9,456 bases of DNA, taken from positions 1 to 9,456 of the forward strand of contig CAKSHG010000076.1 of assembly GCA_934456315.1 (NCBI GenBank). Direction: 5' to 3'. The position numbers and the translations under genes were made by a program. This DNA comes from an uncultured Oscillospiraceae bacterium (GTDB taxonomy: Bacteria; Bacillota; Clostridia; Oscillospirales; Ruminococcaceae). Below the pieces are notes generated by a model, which searched no databases, had not been told where the DNA came from, and worked only from the letters and a program-made list of their open reading frames with translations. Shown piece after piece: positions 1 through 5,387 of the stretch (position 1 is its first letter; each line of letters opens with the position of its first letter).

Positions 1-6
1 AAGACT

Positions 7-197
7 GTGGGGGAAAACTCTTGTTTTCCCCCACACCCCTTTAGCGCTTTTGGAGCTTTTACTGCGCTATCGCGCAGTATATTTCGCCGTCTATGACGGC
101 GAACCGAGGGCTCTGCCCTCGACCCGCAAGGAAGGGGCGCGCCCCTCCCTTGACTCTCCCAGTTGGGGGTTGCAGTAAATTTAAAAGTCCCTGCAAC
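7..197. repeat. String of six consecutive inverted repeats (intergenic hairpin array)
   Basis: Six compact dyads follow one another with little spacing. Arms are 7-18/23-34 (12 bp, perfect, loop TCTT), 61-67/72-78 (7 bp, loop TATC), 83-91/95-103 (9 bp, loop TAT), 105-111/115-121 (7 bp, loop TCT), 127-138/141-152 (11 of 12 paired, one A-C mismatch) and 169-175/191-197 (7 bp, 15-nt loop). No convincing reading frame covers the region. The first hairpin could be the terminator of a gene lying to the left of the window, but a terminator does not need the others. The arrangement resembles dispersed intergenic palindromic elements (REP/BIME- or MITE-like). That identity is inferred, because only one copy is visible here. 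Confidence 0.7.
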
Positions 198-235
198 GTT
201 AAATTATAGTTTACAGCTAAGCTCCGCCACGGTTA

Positions 236-264
236 TTGACAAGACAATTCAAAGGTGTTATAAT
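236..264 (+). promoter_or_regulatory. Perfect-consensus sigma-A promoter of the rhodanese-TtcA gene
   Basis: TTGACA (236-241) and TATAAT (259-264) are separated by exactly 17 nt, and TGT directly before the -10 makes it an extended -10 promoter. Transcription should start near 271, giving a leader of about 30 nt. A GAGG ribosome-binding sequence (291-294) lies 6 nt before the ATG at 301. No operator is evident between the -35 and the start codon, so strong constitutive expression is expected (inference). Confidence 0.9.
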
Positions 265-300
265 AAATCGGTATTATCTGAATGAAAGCCGAGGTTTACT

Positions 301-1440
301 ATGAGAGAGGAAATAACCGTTGAAGAACTCCGGGAAATGTCCCCCGAAGAATACATGATATACGATGTCCGCGACAGCTCCGCGTTCGCACTTGGTCATA
401 TCGACGGCGCAGTCAACGTCCAGCCGGACCAGCTTGGCGCTCCTGGTTCACCGCTGCCTGATGGAAAAACACTGGTCATCTGCTGCCGCAGCGGCGTTAT
501 CAGCGAGGATATCGCGGAAAGGCTCCGCGCAGAGGGTCACGACGCTGTGAACCTTGTCGGCGGGTATGTCCGTTGGCTGGGACAGAAAATAGCAATGCAG
601 AGCAGCGCAGACCGCGCGGCCGATATCGAGCGCAGCCTCACCAAGAAGTTCCACCGCAGTATTTTCAGCAAGTTCGCAAAGGCGCTCAACGAATACGAGC
701 TGCTCAAGCCCGGCGACAAGGTCGCAGTCTGCATTTCCGGCGGAAAGGACTCCATGCTTATGGCGAAGCTTTTCCAGGAGATAAAACGCCACCGCAAGTT
801 CGATTTCGAGCTGGTGTTCCTTGTAATGGACCCCGGCTACAGCAGTGAAAACCGCGCGATAATCGAAGCTAACGCAAAGCTGATGAATATCCCGATAACC
901 GTGTTCGAAACAAACATCTTCGATTCCGTCTACAACGTAGAGAACAATCCCTGCTACCTCTGCGCAAGAATGCGCCGCGGACATCTTTACAATAAGGCAA
1001 AGGAACTGGGCTGCAATAAGATCGCACTGGGACACCACTTTGACGATGTTATCGAAACGATACTGATGAGTATGATCTACGGCGGTCAGGTGGAAACCAT
1101 GATGCCGAAGCTCCACAGCGCGAATTTCCCCGGCATGCAGCTTATCCGCCCGATGTACTTTATCCGCGAGGACGAGATAAAGCACTGGGCAAAGTACAAC
1201 GACCTGCATTTCATTCAGTGCGCCTGCCGGTTCACCGATACCTGCACAACCTGCAATCCCGACGGAGCGGCGCGCTCAAAGCGGCAGGAGATAAAGCAGC
1301 TCATCGCGCACCTCAACGAGGGCAATCCCCAGGTGGTCATGAATATCTTCCGCAGCGTTGAGAATGTCAAGCTTAACAAGATAATCTCCTACAAGAAAGA
1401 CGGCGTTATCCACAGCTTCCTTGACGGATACGACGATTAA
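301..1440 (+). CDS. ttcA: Rhodanese domain fused to TtcA-like tRNA 2-thiocytidine synthetase
   Basis: The 379-residue protein has two domains. Residues 1 to about 97 form a rhodanese (sulfurtransferase) domain with the active-site loop CRSGVIS, persulfide cysteine C62 (preceded by C61), and the C-terminal GGYVRW signature. Residues from about 110 to 379 are an ATP pyrophosphatase of the TtcA family: PP-loop SGGKDS at 146-151, CYLC at 218-221 followed by ARMRRG, GHHFDD at 244-249, and a C-terminal cysteine group C307, C309, C315, C318. TtcA enzymes adenylate cytidine 32 of certain tRNAs and insert sulfur, using an iron-sulfur cluster held by conserved cysteines. Here the fused rhodanese could supply the persulfide in cis (inference). 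It has its own promoter and terminator, so it is probably monocistronic. The family assignment is strong. The exact tRNA position modified is not proven, since TtcA-like PP-loop proteins vary in target. Confidence 0.9.
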   Translation: MREEITVEELREMSPEEYMIYDVRDSSAFALGHIDGAVNVQPDQLGAPGSPLPDGKTLVICCRSGVISEDIAERLRAEGHDAVNLVGGYVRWLGQKIAMQSSADRAADIERSLTKKFHRSIFSKFAKALNEYELLKPGDKVAVCISGGKDSMLMAKLFQEIKRHRKFDFELVFLVMDPGYSSENRAIIEANAKLMNIPITVFETNIFDSVYNVENNPCYLCARMRRGHLYNKAKELGCNKIALGHHFDDVIETILMSMIYGGQVETMMPKLHSANFPGMQLIRPMYFIREDEIKHWAKYNDLHFIQCACRFTDTCTTCNPDGAARSKRQEIKQLIAHLNEGNPQVVMNIFRSVENVKLNKIISYKKDGVIHSFLDGYDD

Positions 1441-1449
1441 TAAAACAAT

Positions 1450-1492
1450 ACCCCCGGGGGCTGACGTCTTTATCACGGCAGCTGCCGGGGGT
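1450..1492 (+). terminator. Strong hairpin terminator after ttcA, probably bidirectional
   Basis: Arms 1450-1463 and 1479-1492 form a 14-position stem with a GC-rich base (ACCCCCGG / CCGGGGGT), one mismatch and one G-T pair, and a 15-nt loop. It starts 9 nt after the ttcA stop codon. The plus-strand tail is TTATATTAT. Read on the minus strand, the hairpin is followed by TATTGTTTTATT, so it should also stop transcripts arriving from the convergent DUF4097 operon. Confidence 0.8.
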
Positions 1493-1546
1493 TATATTAT
1501 CCTCATTTAAGCCTGTGGCTGACTATCCATGAAGAATTGTTTTCGC

Positions 1547-1572
1547 TCCGTCCGCCGGTTCCGGCGGACGGA
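1547..1572. repeat. Perfect GC-rich hairpin between convergent operons
   Basis: TCCGTCCGCCGG and CCGGCGGACGGA form a perfect 12-bp dyad separated by TT (1559-1560). It lies 28 nt beyond the stop codon of the minus-strand DUF4097 operon. There is no U-tract on the minus-strand side, so it is not a canonical intrinsic terminator. It may act as a 3'-end stabilising stem or assist the bidirectional terminator nearby. Confidence 0.6.
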
Positions 1573-1600
1573 AGATATATCGGGAGGAGGGATCTTGACC

Positions 1601-2512
1601 TTACTGGCGGGCTATCGTCACCGTGCCGCTTGTGAGGGACGCGGTGAGCTGATGCTTGTTTGCGCCGCCGAATTCGCCGCTGGTTCCCTTGCCGAGATTG
1701 ATGAAATTGCCCTTTTCCTGACCGAGGTCGGTTTTTACAAATCCGGAAACTCCGCTGACGCTTAAGTTAACTCCGGAGCCCTCCGGGAGAGAAACGTTAA
1801 CGTTGCCGCTGATAAGGCTCACATTGAGGTCGCCGTTCCAGTCGGCGTAGCTTATGTTGACTGTTCCGCTGGTGACGGAAACGCTGCCCTTGCCGGAAAT
1901 GCCGCTGACCGTGGTCGTTCCGGATACGGAGTGTATCCCGAATTCCTCTGCGCGGTAGCCGGAAACTGTTGCGTTGCCGCTGACCGTGCATACGTTCACC
2001 GATTTGGAAACATACGCTGCCGGAGCGGTTTCCTCCTTGTCGAGGGATACGGTCTGTTCCTGCTTCGGCTGGTCTGCGAGCGGGTTTGTCAGGTTGATGC
2101 TGCCGCTCGCGGACTGGAGCTTGACGTTGTTGAAATACGCATGGACGTTTATGTTGCCGCTTGCCGTATTCAGACTGAACTGGTCTGCGGAAACCTCGCC
2201 AACGTCAACACCACCGCTGGAAGTGTTTATCTTGAGTTTTTCGAATGTTCTCAGTGGGAGATACACTGTAATAGCGTAGTCCTCGGCGGGTTTGCTGCCA
2301 AAAATGCCGAAAATATTGAAACTTAAACTTTCCTTGAGAGTCAGGGTCTTGCCGGAAAGGACTGCGCAGAATTCCGGGGAATCCTTCGGATTATCATACT
2401 CAACGTAGATATCCTGACGGTCCTGCGGGATAACGATTATCTTCGCGCCGAGGGAGCTTACCTCCACCGTGCTGATGTCGTTGGAAAACGTATAGGTCTG
2501 CTTGTCTGCCAT
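1601..2512 (-). CDS. DUF4097-family repeat protein, no signal sequence (putative beta-helix)
   Basis: This is the last gene of the PadR operon, 303 residues. It consists of short repeats ending in a Ser-Gly turn: TSSG 97-100, TASG 116-119, SASG 134-137, TVSG 176-179, SVSG 195-198, VTSG 213-216, LISG 233-236, GVSG 254-257 and LTSG 293-296. Most are about 18-20 residues apart, as expected for the rungs of a beta-helix-like fold, and this is the hallmark of Pfam DUF4097 ('putative adhesin'; Bacillus YvlB and LiaG belong to this group). The N-terminus (MADKQTYTF) has no signal peptide or membrane segment, so the protein is probably cytosolic. An insert at about 143-170, rich in Gln, Glu, Pro and Lys, breaks the repeat array. 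The start has an AAAGGAG site 9 nt upstream and lies 25 nt after the preceding stop. The family assignment is firm; the molecular function is unknown. Confidence 0.85.
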   Translation of the reverse strand: MADKQTYTFSNDISTVEVSSLGAKIIVIPQDRQDIYVEYDNPKDSPEFCAVLSGKTLTLKESLSFNIFGIFGSKPAEDYAITVYLPLRTFEKLKINTSSGGVDVGEVSADQFSLNTASGNINVHAYFNNVKLQSASGSINLTNPLADQPKQEQTVSLDKEETAPAAYVSKSVNVCTVSGNATVSGYRAEEFGIHSVSGTTTVSGISGKGSVSVTSGTVNISYADWNGDLNVSLISGNVNVSLPEGSGVNLSVSGVSGFVKTDLGQEKGNFINLGKGTSGEFGGANKHQLTASLTSGTVTIARQ

Positions 2513-2537
2513 GATGATTACTCCTTTCAGAATGAGT

Positions 2538-3566
2538 TTATTCTTCTGTCGCTGTTGTTTCTGTGAACATTGTGGTCACGATTTCTGCGGCTGTGCCGGG
2601 GGTCAGCTCGGTCGCGGCGACGATGTTGTCCGCTTCCACTGCGGAGGCTGTGGAGCTTACCACCTTGATATCTCCTGCGGAAACCGAGAGGTTAACGTTA
2701 GTCTTGCCGCCGTTGATGGAGATAACGTCGCCGTCAGCGGCATGCCTGTTTTCATCGCCGACCATTATGCGGATATCTCCTGCGCTCTTGTCGCAGTTGA
2801 ATCTAACGGAGGAATCCTCCGGGATATCCAGGTATACGTCGCCGGCACTGACGTCAACATCGCAGCCCTCGCTGAAATCCGCATACTGGAGCTTTGCCGT
2901 GCCTGCGGAAACATCTATCCTGCCGTTTCCGGTAAGCCCGTAAATGCTTGCCGAGCCTGCGCTGACATCGACCTCGTATCTCGCCGTGTCTGCGTTCCTG
3001 GCGATAAGATTACCTGCGGAAACGTCGCTCACGATGTCCTCGGCGCGGAAGTTTTCCGGCTGGGTGTAGGTCAGCGTACCCGCGCTCACATTGAGAAAGA
3101 CCTCCTTAGCCTTTATATCATCGCAGGACAGCGTGCCTGCGCCGACAGTCAGTCTGAGCTGTTCGTAGGTCTTGTCCGGAACCTTCACGGTTATTTCCGT
3201 TTTGAATGCCGAACCGTTCAGGAGATTCGTGAACCAGCTGCTGCTCCAGCTCCATTCGGAGCTGATGTTGAGGGTGTCGCCGGAAACCCCCGCCCTTACG
3301 CGGTTTTCAGCGCCGCCGGAAACGGTCACCTGCGTTTTCTGCTCCGACCAGGGCTTGATGTTCAGCTTGCATGCGCCTGCGTCCGCCTTTATGATGGTGA
3401 AGCTGTCGGTTATGTCGTAGGAGTTTGCGCCGCTGTCACTGATGACGAGTTCGCTTGTCACCATATCGTCTGTGCTGTGGTCAGTTCCGAGGAACATCAC
3501 AGATACTCCGAATGCTATGAACGAGAAGATGCACAGCGGGATAAATATTCTGAGTACAACTTTCAT
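2538..3566 (-). CDS. Membrane-anchored DUF4097-family repeat protein
   Basis: The product is 342 residues. Residues 4-27 form a hydrophobic segment after a short positive start (MKVVLR), acting as a signal anchor or uncleaved signal peptide, so the bulk should lie outside the membrane. From about 141 there are repeats with an (V)SAG turn: VGAG 141, VSAG 160, 182, 201, 219 and 239, KSAG 260 and VSAG 295. Spacing is mostly 18-22 residues, a DUF4097 beta-helix-like array. The tail after about 305 is rich in Ala, Thr and Glu and looks unstructured; no LPXTG sorting motif is present. The ribosome-binding site TAAGGAGG overlaps the stop codon of the upstream HAAS gene, only 12 nt away, so the two are probably translationally coupled. 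Function is unknown; an envelope sensor or ligand partner of the HAAS protein is an inference from gene order. Confidence 0.85.
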   Translation of the reverse strand: MKVVLRIFIPLCIFSFIAFGVSVMFLGTDHSTDDMVTSELVISDSGANSYDITDSFTIIKADAGACKLNIKPWSEQKTQVTVSGGAENRVRAGVSGDTLNISSEWSWSSSWFTNLLNGSAFKTEITVKVPDKTYEQLRLTVGAGTLSCDDIKAKEVFLNVSAGTLTYTQPENFRAEDIVSDVSAGNLIARNADTARYEVDVSAGSASIYGLTGNGRIDVSAGTAKLQYADFSEGCDVDVSAGDVYLDIPEDSSVRFNCDKSAGDIRIMVGDENRHAADGDVISINGGKTNVNLSVSAGDIKVVSSTASAVEADNIVAATELTPGTAAEIVTTMFTETTATEE

Positions 3567-3578
3567 GCCAACGCCTCC

Positions 3579-4634
3579 TTAAAGTCCGTAGATAGCCTTG
3601 ACATGATCCACGACTATCGCCTTTATCCAGTGGAACACAGCCTTGCACAGCCCGCATATTCCACAGCCGACCAGTACGGCGCCGCTGATCATTCCTGTGC
3701 CGAGGAATATCCTGCTCAGCGGGTGGAACTGCGAAACACCGAATATTTGGTCGAATCCTCCGCTCAAAAGACCCATCGCCATGGAGCCAAGACCGCCGAA
3801 GATCATTGAAATCACCAGCGGGATAAGCCACGACCACAGGAGCACGTCAAGGACTATGCAGGTTATCAGCTTACCCGCGTTGCAGTTGGGCTTCATACCC
3901 TTAACGTCCCTGAACCTGAAGCCGCCCTCCTTCGCGTGATCCCCGACCGGAGGAACGCACTGCGGAGGAACCTCACCCTGTCTGCTGGTGGAATTGTACT
4001 GGTACCGCTCGTCGGTCTGCCTGGGAATGGAGCTGTACGCGTTCTGCGCGCCGGGAGCGGGCTGCTCGGGGGCGTTGTGTTTGGGAGTGTACTCCGGCAT
4101 CGGCTGCGAAGGCTGCTCGGGCTTCGCTGACTGCGCGGGAGCCTCCGGCTCGTATGCGATGTGCTCCGGGGTGTATTCCCTGGGAGCTTCTGCGGGCTTA
4201 TCCGGCTCGCTGTCAGGCTTCGCAAGTTTTATTCTGGGGGAAGCCGGAACGGCTTCTTCTGCAATGTGCTCGGGAGTGTATTCCCTTATCGCGGGGGAGT
4301 CCGGCTCTGCCGGAGCCTCGGGCTGCTCCTTTACAAGCGAAAGGTCAGCCGGGAGCTTCTCGCCGGGTTTCGTGAGGGATACGCGGCGCTGGTTCTCTAT
4401 CGCGCCTGCTACTATGGAATTGATACGGGTGCTTTCGATATCGAGGTAGTTCCGCGCTATCTCCTTTACGTCGCCGAGCTTTTCGCAGGTTTCCTCCTCG
4501 GTCAGCCCATCTTCCTGGCTCGCCTTGAAGTGTTCCTCGAAGTCGGCGAATATCTCCTCGTCGTCGTCGATGCCTATTCTGTGCAGCTCGTTATGGAGAT
4601 TATACAGAAAGTCGCCTTTGTTTTTTGCTATCAT
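3579..4634 (-). CDS. DUF1700/HAAS-domain membrane protein with proline-rich linker
   Basis: The product is 351 residues in three parts. Residues 1 to about 70 match the DUF1700/HAAS alpha-helical domain (FLYNLHNEL, then DDEEIFADFEEHF and the LGDVKEIARNYL helix), which is typically encoded beside PadR regulators. Residues about 90-235 are a Pro/Glu/Ala-rich, probably disordered linker with a decapeptide present three times: EYTPEHIAEE (118), EYTPEHIAYE (153) and EYTPKHNAPE (181). Residues about 256-279 and 314-334 are hydrophobic and likely cross the membrane, with a less hydrophobic stretch between. The ATG directly abuts the padR stop (TAAATG), with an AGGGGA ribosome site inside padR, indicating coupled translation. 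By family precedent it may transmit an envelope state to PadR; the mechanism is not visible here. Confidence 0.85.
   Translation of the reverse strand: MIAKNKGDFLYNLHNELHRIGIDDDEEIFADFEEHFKASQEDGLTEEETCEKLGDVKEIARNYLDIESTRINSIVAGAIENQRRVSLTKPGEKLPADLSLVKEQPEAPAEPDSPAIREYTPEHIAEEAVPASPRIKLAKPDSEPDKPAEAPREYTPEHIAYEPEAPAQSAKPEQPSQPMPEYTPKHNAPEQPAPGAQNAYSSIPRQTDERYQYNSTSRQGEVPPQCVPPVGDHAKEGGFRFRDVKGMKPNCNAGKLITCIVLDVLLWSWLIPLVISMIFGGLGSMAMGLLSGGFDQIFGVSQFHPLSRIFLGTGMISGAVLVGCGICGLCKAVFHWIKAIVVDHVKAIYGL
4072..4283 (-). repeat. Threefold EYTPEHIA-encoding DNA repeat within the HAAS gene
   Basis: Near-identical segments of about 26 bp occur at 4261-4286, 4156-4181 and 4072-4097 (plus coordinates). 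They encode EYTPEHIA, EYTPEHIA and EYTPKHNA. The first two differ at only three or so positions at DNA level and the third is more diverged, suggesting duplication inside the linker. Spacing is unequal (105 and 84 bp), always a multiple of three. Confidence 0.85.
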
Positions 4635-4949
4635 TTACGCGTCCCCTTTCAGCAGCTTGTTTATGCTGTCTACAAACTCAAACCATTCGTTCAGCAGCGT
4701 TTCCTTTTCCGCCCTGCCGCTGTCTGTTATCCTGTAGTATTTCCTGGGCGGACCCTCCTGCGATTCCACTATGTAGGAATCTATCATGCCGTTGTCTTTC
4801 AGCCGCTTCATCAGCGGATATATCGTTCCCTCGGTTATCTGCATGCATTCGGATATCCTGTTCACCAGCTCGTAGCCGTAGCAGTCGCCGCTGCACAATA
4901 TCGAAAGAACACACAGCTCCAGGGTACCTCGTTTCAGCTGAGAGTTCAT
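4635..4949 (-). CDS. PadR-family transcriptional regulator
   Basis: This 104-residue winged-helix protein is typical of short PadR regulators (subfamily with a single C-terminal dimerisation helix). Visible marks are the N-terminal LKRGTLELCVLSIL helix, YGYELVNRI (24-32), the recognition-helix region ITEGTIYPLMKRLKDNGMI (38-56) and the wing GPPRKYYRIT (67-75). The hydrophobic C-terminal helix (about 80-100) should form the dimer. The ATG at 4949 has a GGAGG site 6 nt upstream. PadR proteins usually repress their own operon. The downstream HAAS and DUF4097 genes are almost contiguous, and the duplicated motif in the promoter region is the obvious candidate operator. Neither the inducer nor any further targets can be read from the sequence. 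Confidence 0.93.
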   Translation of the reverse strand: MNSQLKRGTLELCVLSILCSGDCYGYELVNRISECMQITEGTIYPLMKRLKDNGMIDSYIVESQEGPPRKYYRITDSGRAEKETLLNEWFEFVDSINKLLKGDA

Positions 4950-4998
4950 CTTTCACCTCCGATGGACCGCCGTGCCGTTATATGGAAACCCTGAATAA

Positions 4999-5032
4999 AA
5001 CAAAGACGAGCGGACTCGTGTCTGTCTTTGTT
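4999..5032 (-). promoter_or_regulatory. Leader hairpin with U-rich tail ahead of padR (possible attenuator)
   Basis: Read on the minus strand, AACAAAGAC pairs with GTCTTTGTT (9 bp, perfect). An inner GAG/CTC stem caps a TCCG loop, with a 6-nt bulge on the 5' side. The 3' arm runs straight into TTTTATT. This has terminator shape, although the base of the stem is A/T-rich. It lies downstream of both predicted promoters and about 40 nt upstream of the padR ribosome site. An attenuator or stability element is possible; a regulatory role is inferred only. Confidence 0.5.
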
Positions 5033-5048
5033 ACGCTTCAGTATATTC

Positions 5049-5077
5049 AGTATGTTCCAAGGTACTTTGTTTCGCAA
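5049..5077 (-). promoter_or_regulatory. Predicted downstream promoter of the padR operon
   Basis: On the minus strand, TTGCGA (-35, 5077-5072) and CATACT (-10, 5054-5049) are separated by 17 nt. The -35 and spacer lie inside the first copy of the duplicated 24-bp motif, in the same register as in the upstream promoter. The -10 is only a fair match to consensus, so this could be a weaker second promoter or a pure operator. Expected start is near 5042. Confidence 0.5.
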
Positions 5078-5081
5078 GGTA
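5058..5081. promoter_or_regulatory. Candidate PadR operator, copy 1
   Basis: CAAGGTA occurs at 5058-5064 and again at 5075-5081, a 17-bp period, separated by CTTTGTTTCG. The right half-site also pairs as an imperfect inverted repeat with TACTTTG (5063-5069). It matches copy 2 at 21 of 24 positions. Its position over a promoter directly upstream of padR suggests an autoregulatory operator (inference). Confidence 0.65.
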
Positions 5082-5126
5082 GCCTCATCAAAAAAATCGG
5101 AACTTCTTTTCCTGTTCCATGCTCTT

Positions 5127-5155
5127 ATTTTACCACAAGGTATTATGTTTTGCAA
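5127..5155 (-). promoter_or_regulatory. Predicted main promoter of the padR operon
   Basis: On the minus strand, TTGCAA (-35, 5155-5150) and TAAAAT (-10, 5132-5127) are separated by 17 nt, with TGG directly before the -10 (extended -10). Transcription should start near 5120, giving a leader of about 170 nt before the padR ATG. The second copy of the 24-bp motif covers the -35 and most of the spacer, so a protein bound there would block RNA polymerase. Confidence 0.75.
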
Positions 5156-5159
5156 GGTA
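5136..5159. promoter_or_regulatory. Candidate PadR operator, copy 2
   Basis: CAAGGTA at 5136-5142 and 5153-5159, separated by TTATGTTTTG, reproduces copy 1 (21 of 24 identical, same 17-bp half-site period) exactly 78 bp away. Conservation of both half-sites with a diverged centre is what a protein-binding site would show. Confidence 0.65.
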
Positions 5160-5315
5160 CTGAATGCACAAATTATGCGCTTGTTCAAAAGAATTATATG
5201 TGAAATCTGCACAAACGAGCCTTGGGCTGTTCAAGAATGGATATTCCGTCTTTATATGATATGTGCGCGGCGGGTCAAAAATTACGGTGCGGAAGCGTTT
5301 TTGTGCAAAAAACTC

Positions 5316-5344
5316 TTGTATAAATCGACGTTTTGTGCTAAAAT
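5316..5344 (+). promoter_or_regulatory. Predicted promoter of the purB-recJ-rel operon
   Basis: TTGTAT (5316-5321) and TAAAAT (5339-5344) are 17 nt apart, with TGC directly before the -10 (extended -10). Expected start is near 5351, giving a short leader of about 36 nt, too short for a riboswitch. An AAGGAGA site (5374-5380) lies 7 nt before the purB ATG. No PurR-type box was recognised. The region from 5172 to 5315 between the divergent promoters is A/T-rich, and no gene or other element is seen in it. Confidence 0.75.
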
Positions 5345-5387
5345 AAAATAGTATTTTATACTTTAAAACCACATAAGGAGAAAAACA

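Noticed and set aside
61..197. Possible CRISPR-like or tRNA-like structure in the hairpin array
   Set aside because: The palindromes differ from one another with no constant repeat/spacer length, and no cloverleaf or anticodon arm can be drawn.
1529..1765. 78-codon plus-strand frame in the convergent intergenic region and the end of the DUF4097 gene
   Set aside because: There is no ribosome site, it runs through the perfect hairpin at 1547-1572 and then antisense to DUF4097 repeats; no support for a gene.
2502..3809. 435-codon open frame on the plus strand across the DUF4097 and HAAS genes
   Set aside because: It lies antisense to two convincing genes with ribosome sites; its odd composition (cysteine- and alanine-rich) is that expected of the complement of repeat-rich coding DNA.
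4161..4994. 277-codon plus-strand frame opposite padR and the HAAS gene
   Set aside because: It has no family resemblance or ribosome site, and the opposite strand encodes a clear PadR and HAAS domain.
5345..5387. Possible purine riboswitch in the purB leader
   Set aside because: The leader from the predicted start is only about 36 nt and A/T-rich, too short for a known purine or PRPP aptamer.
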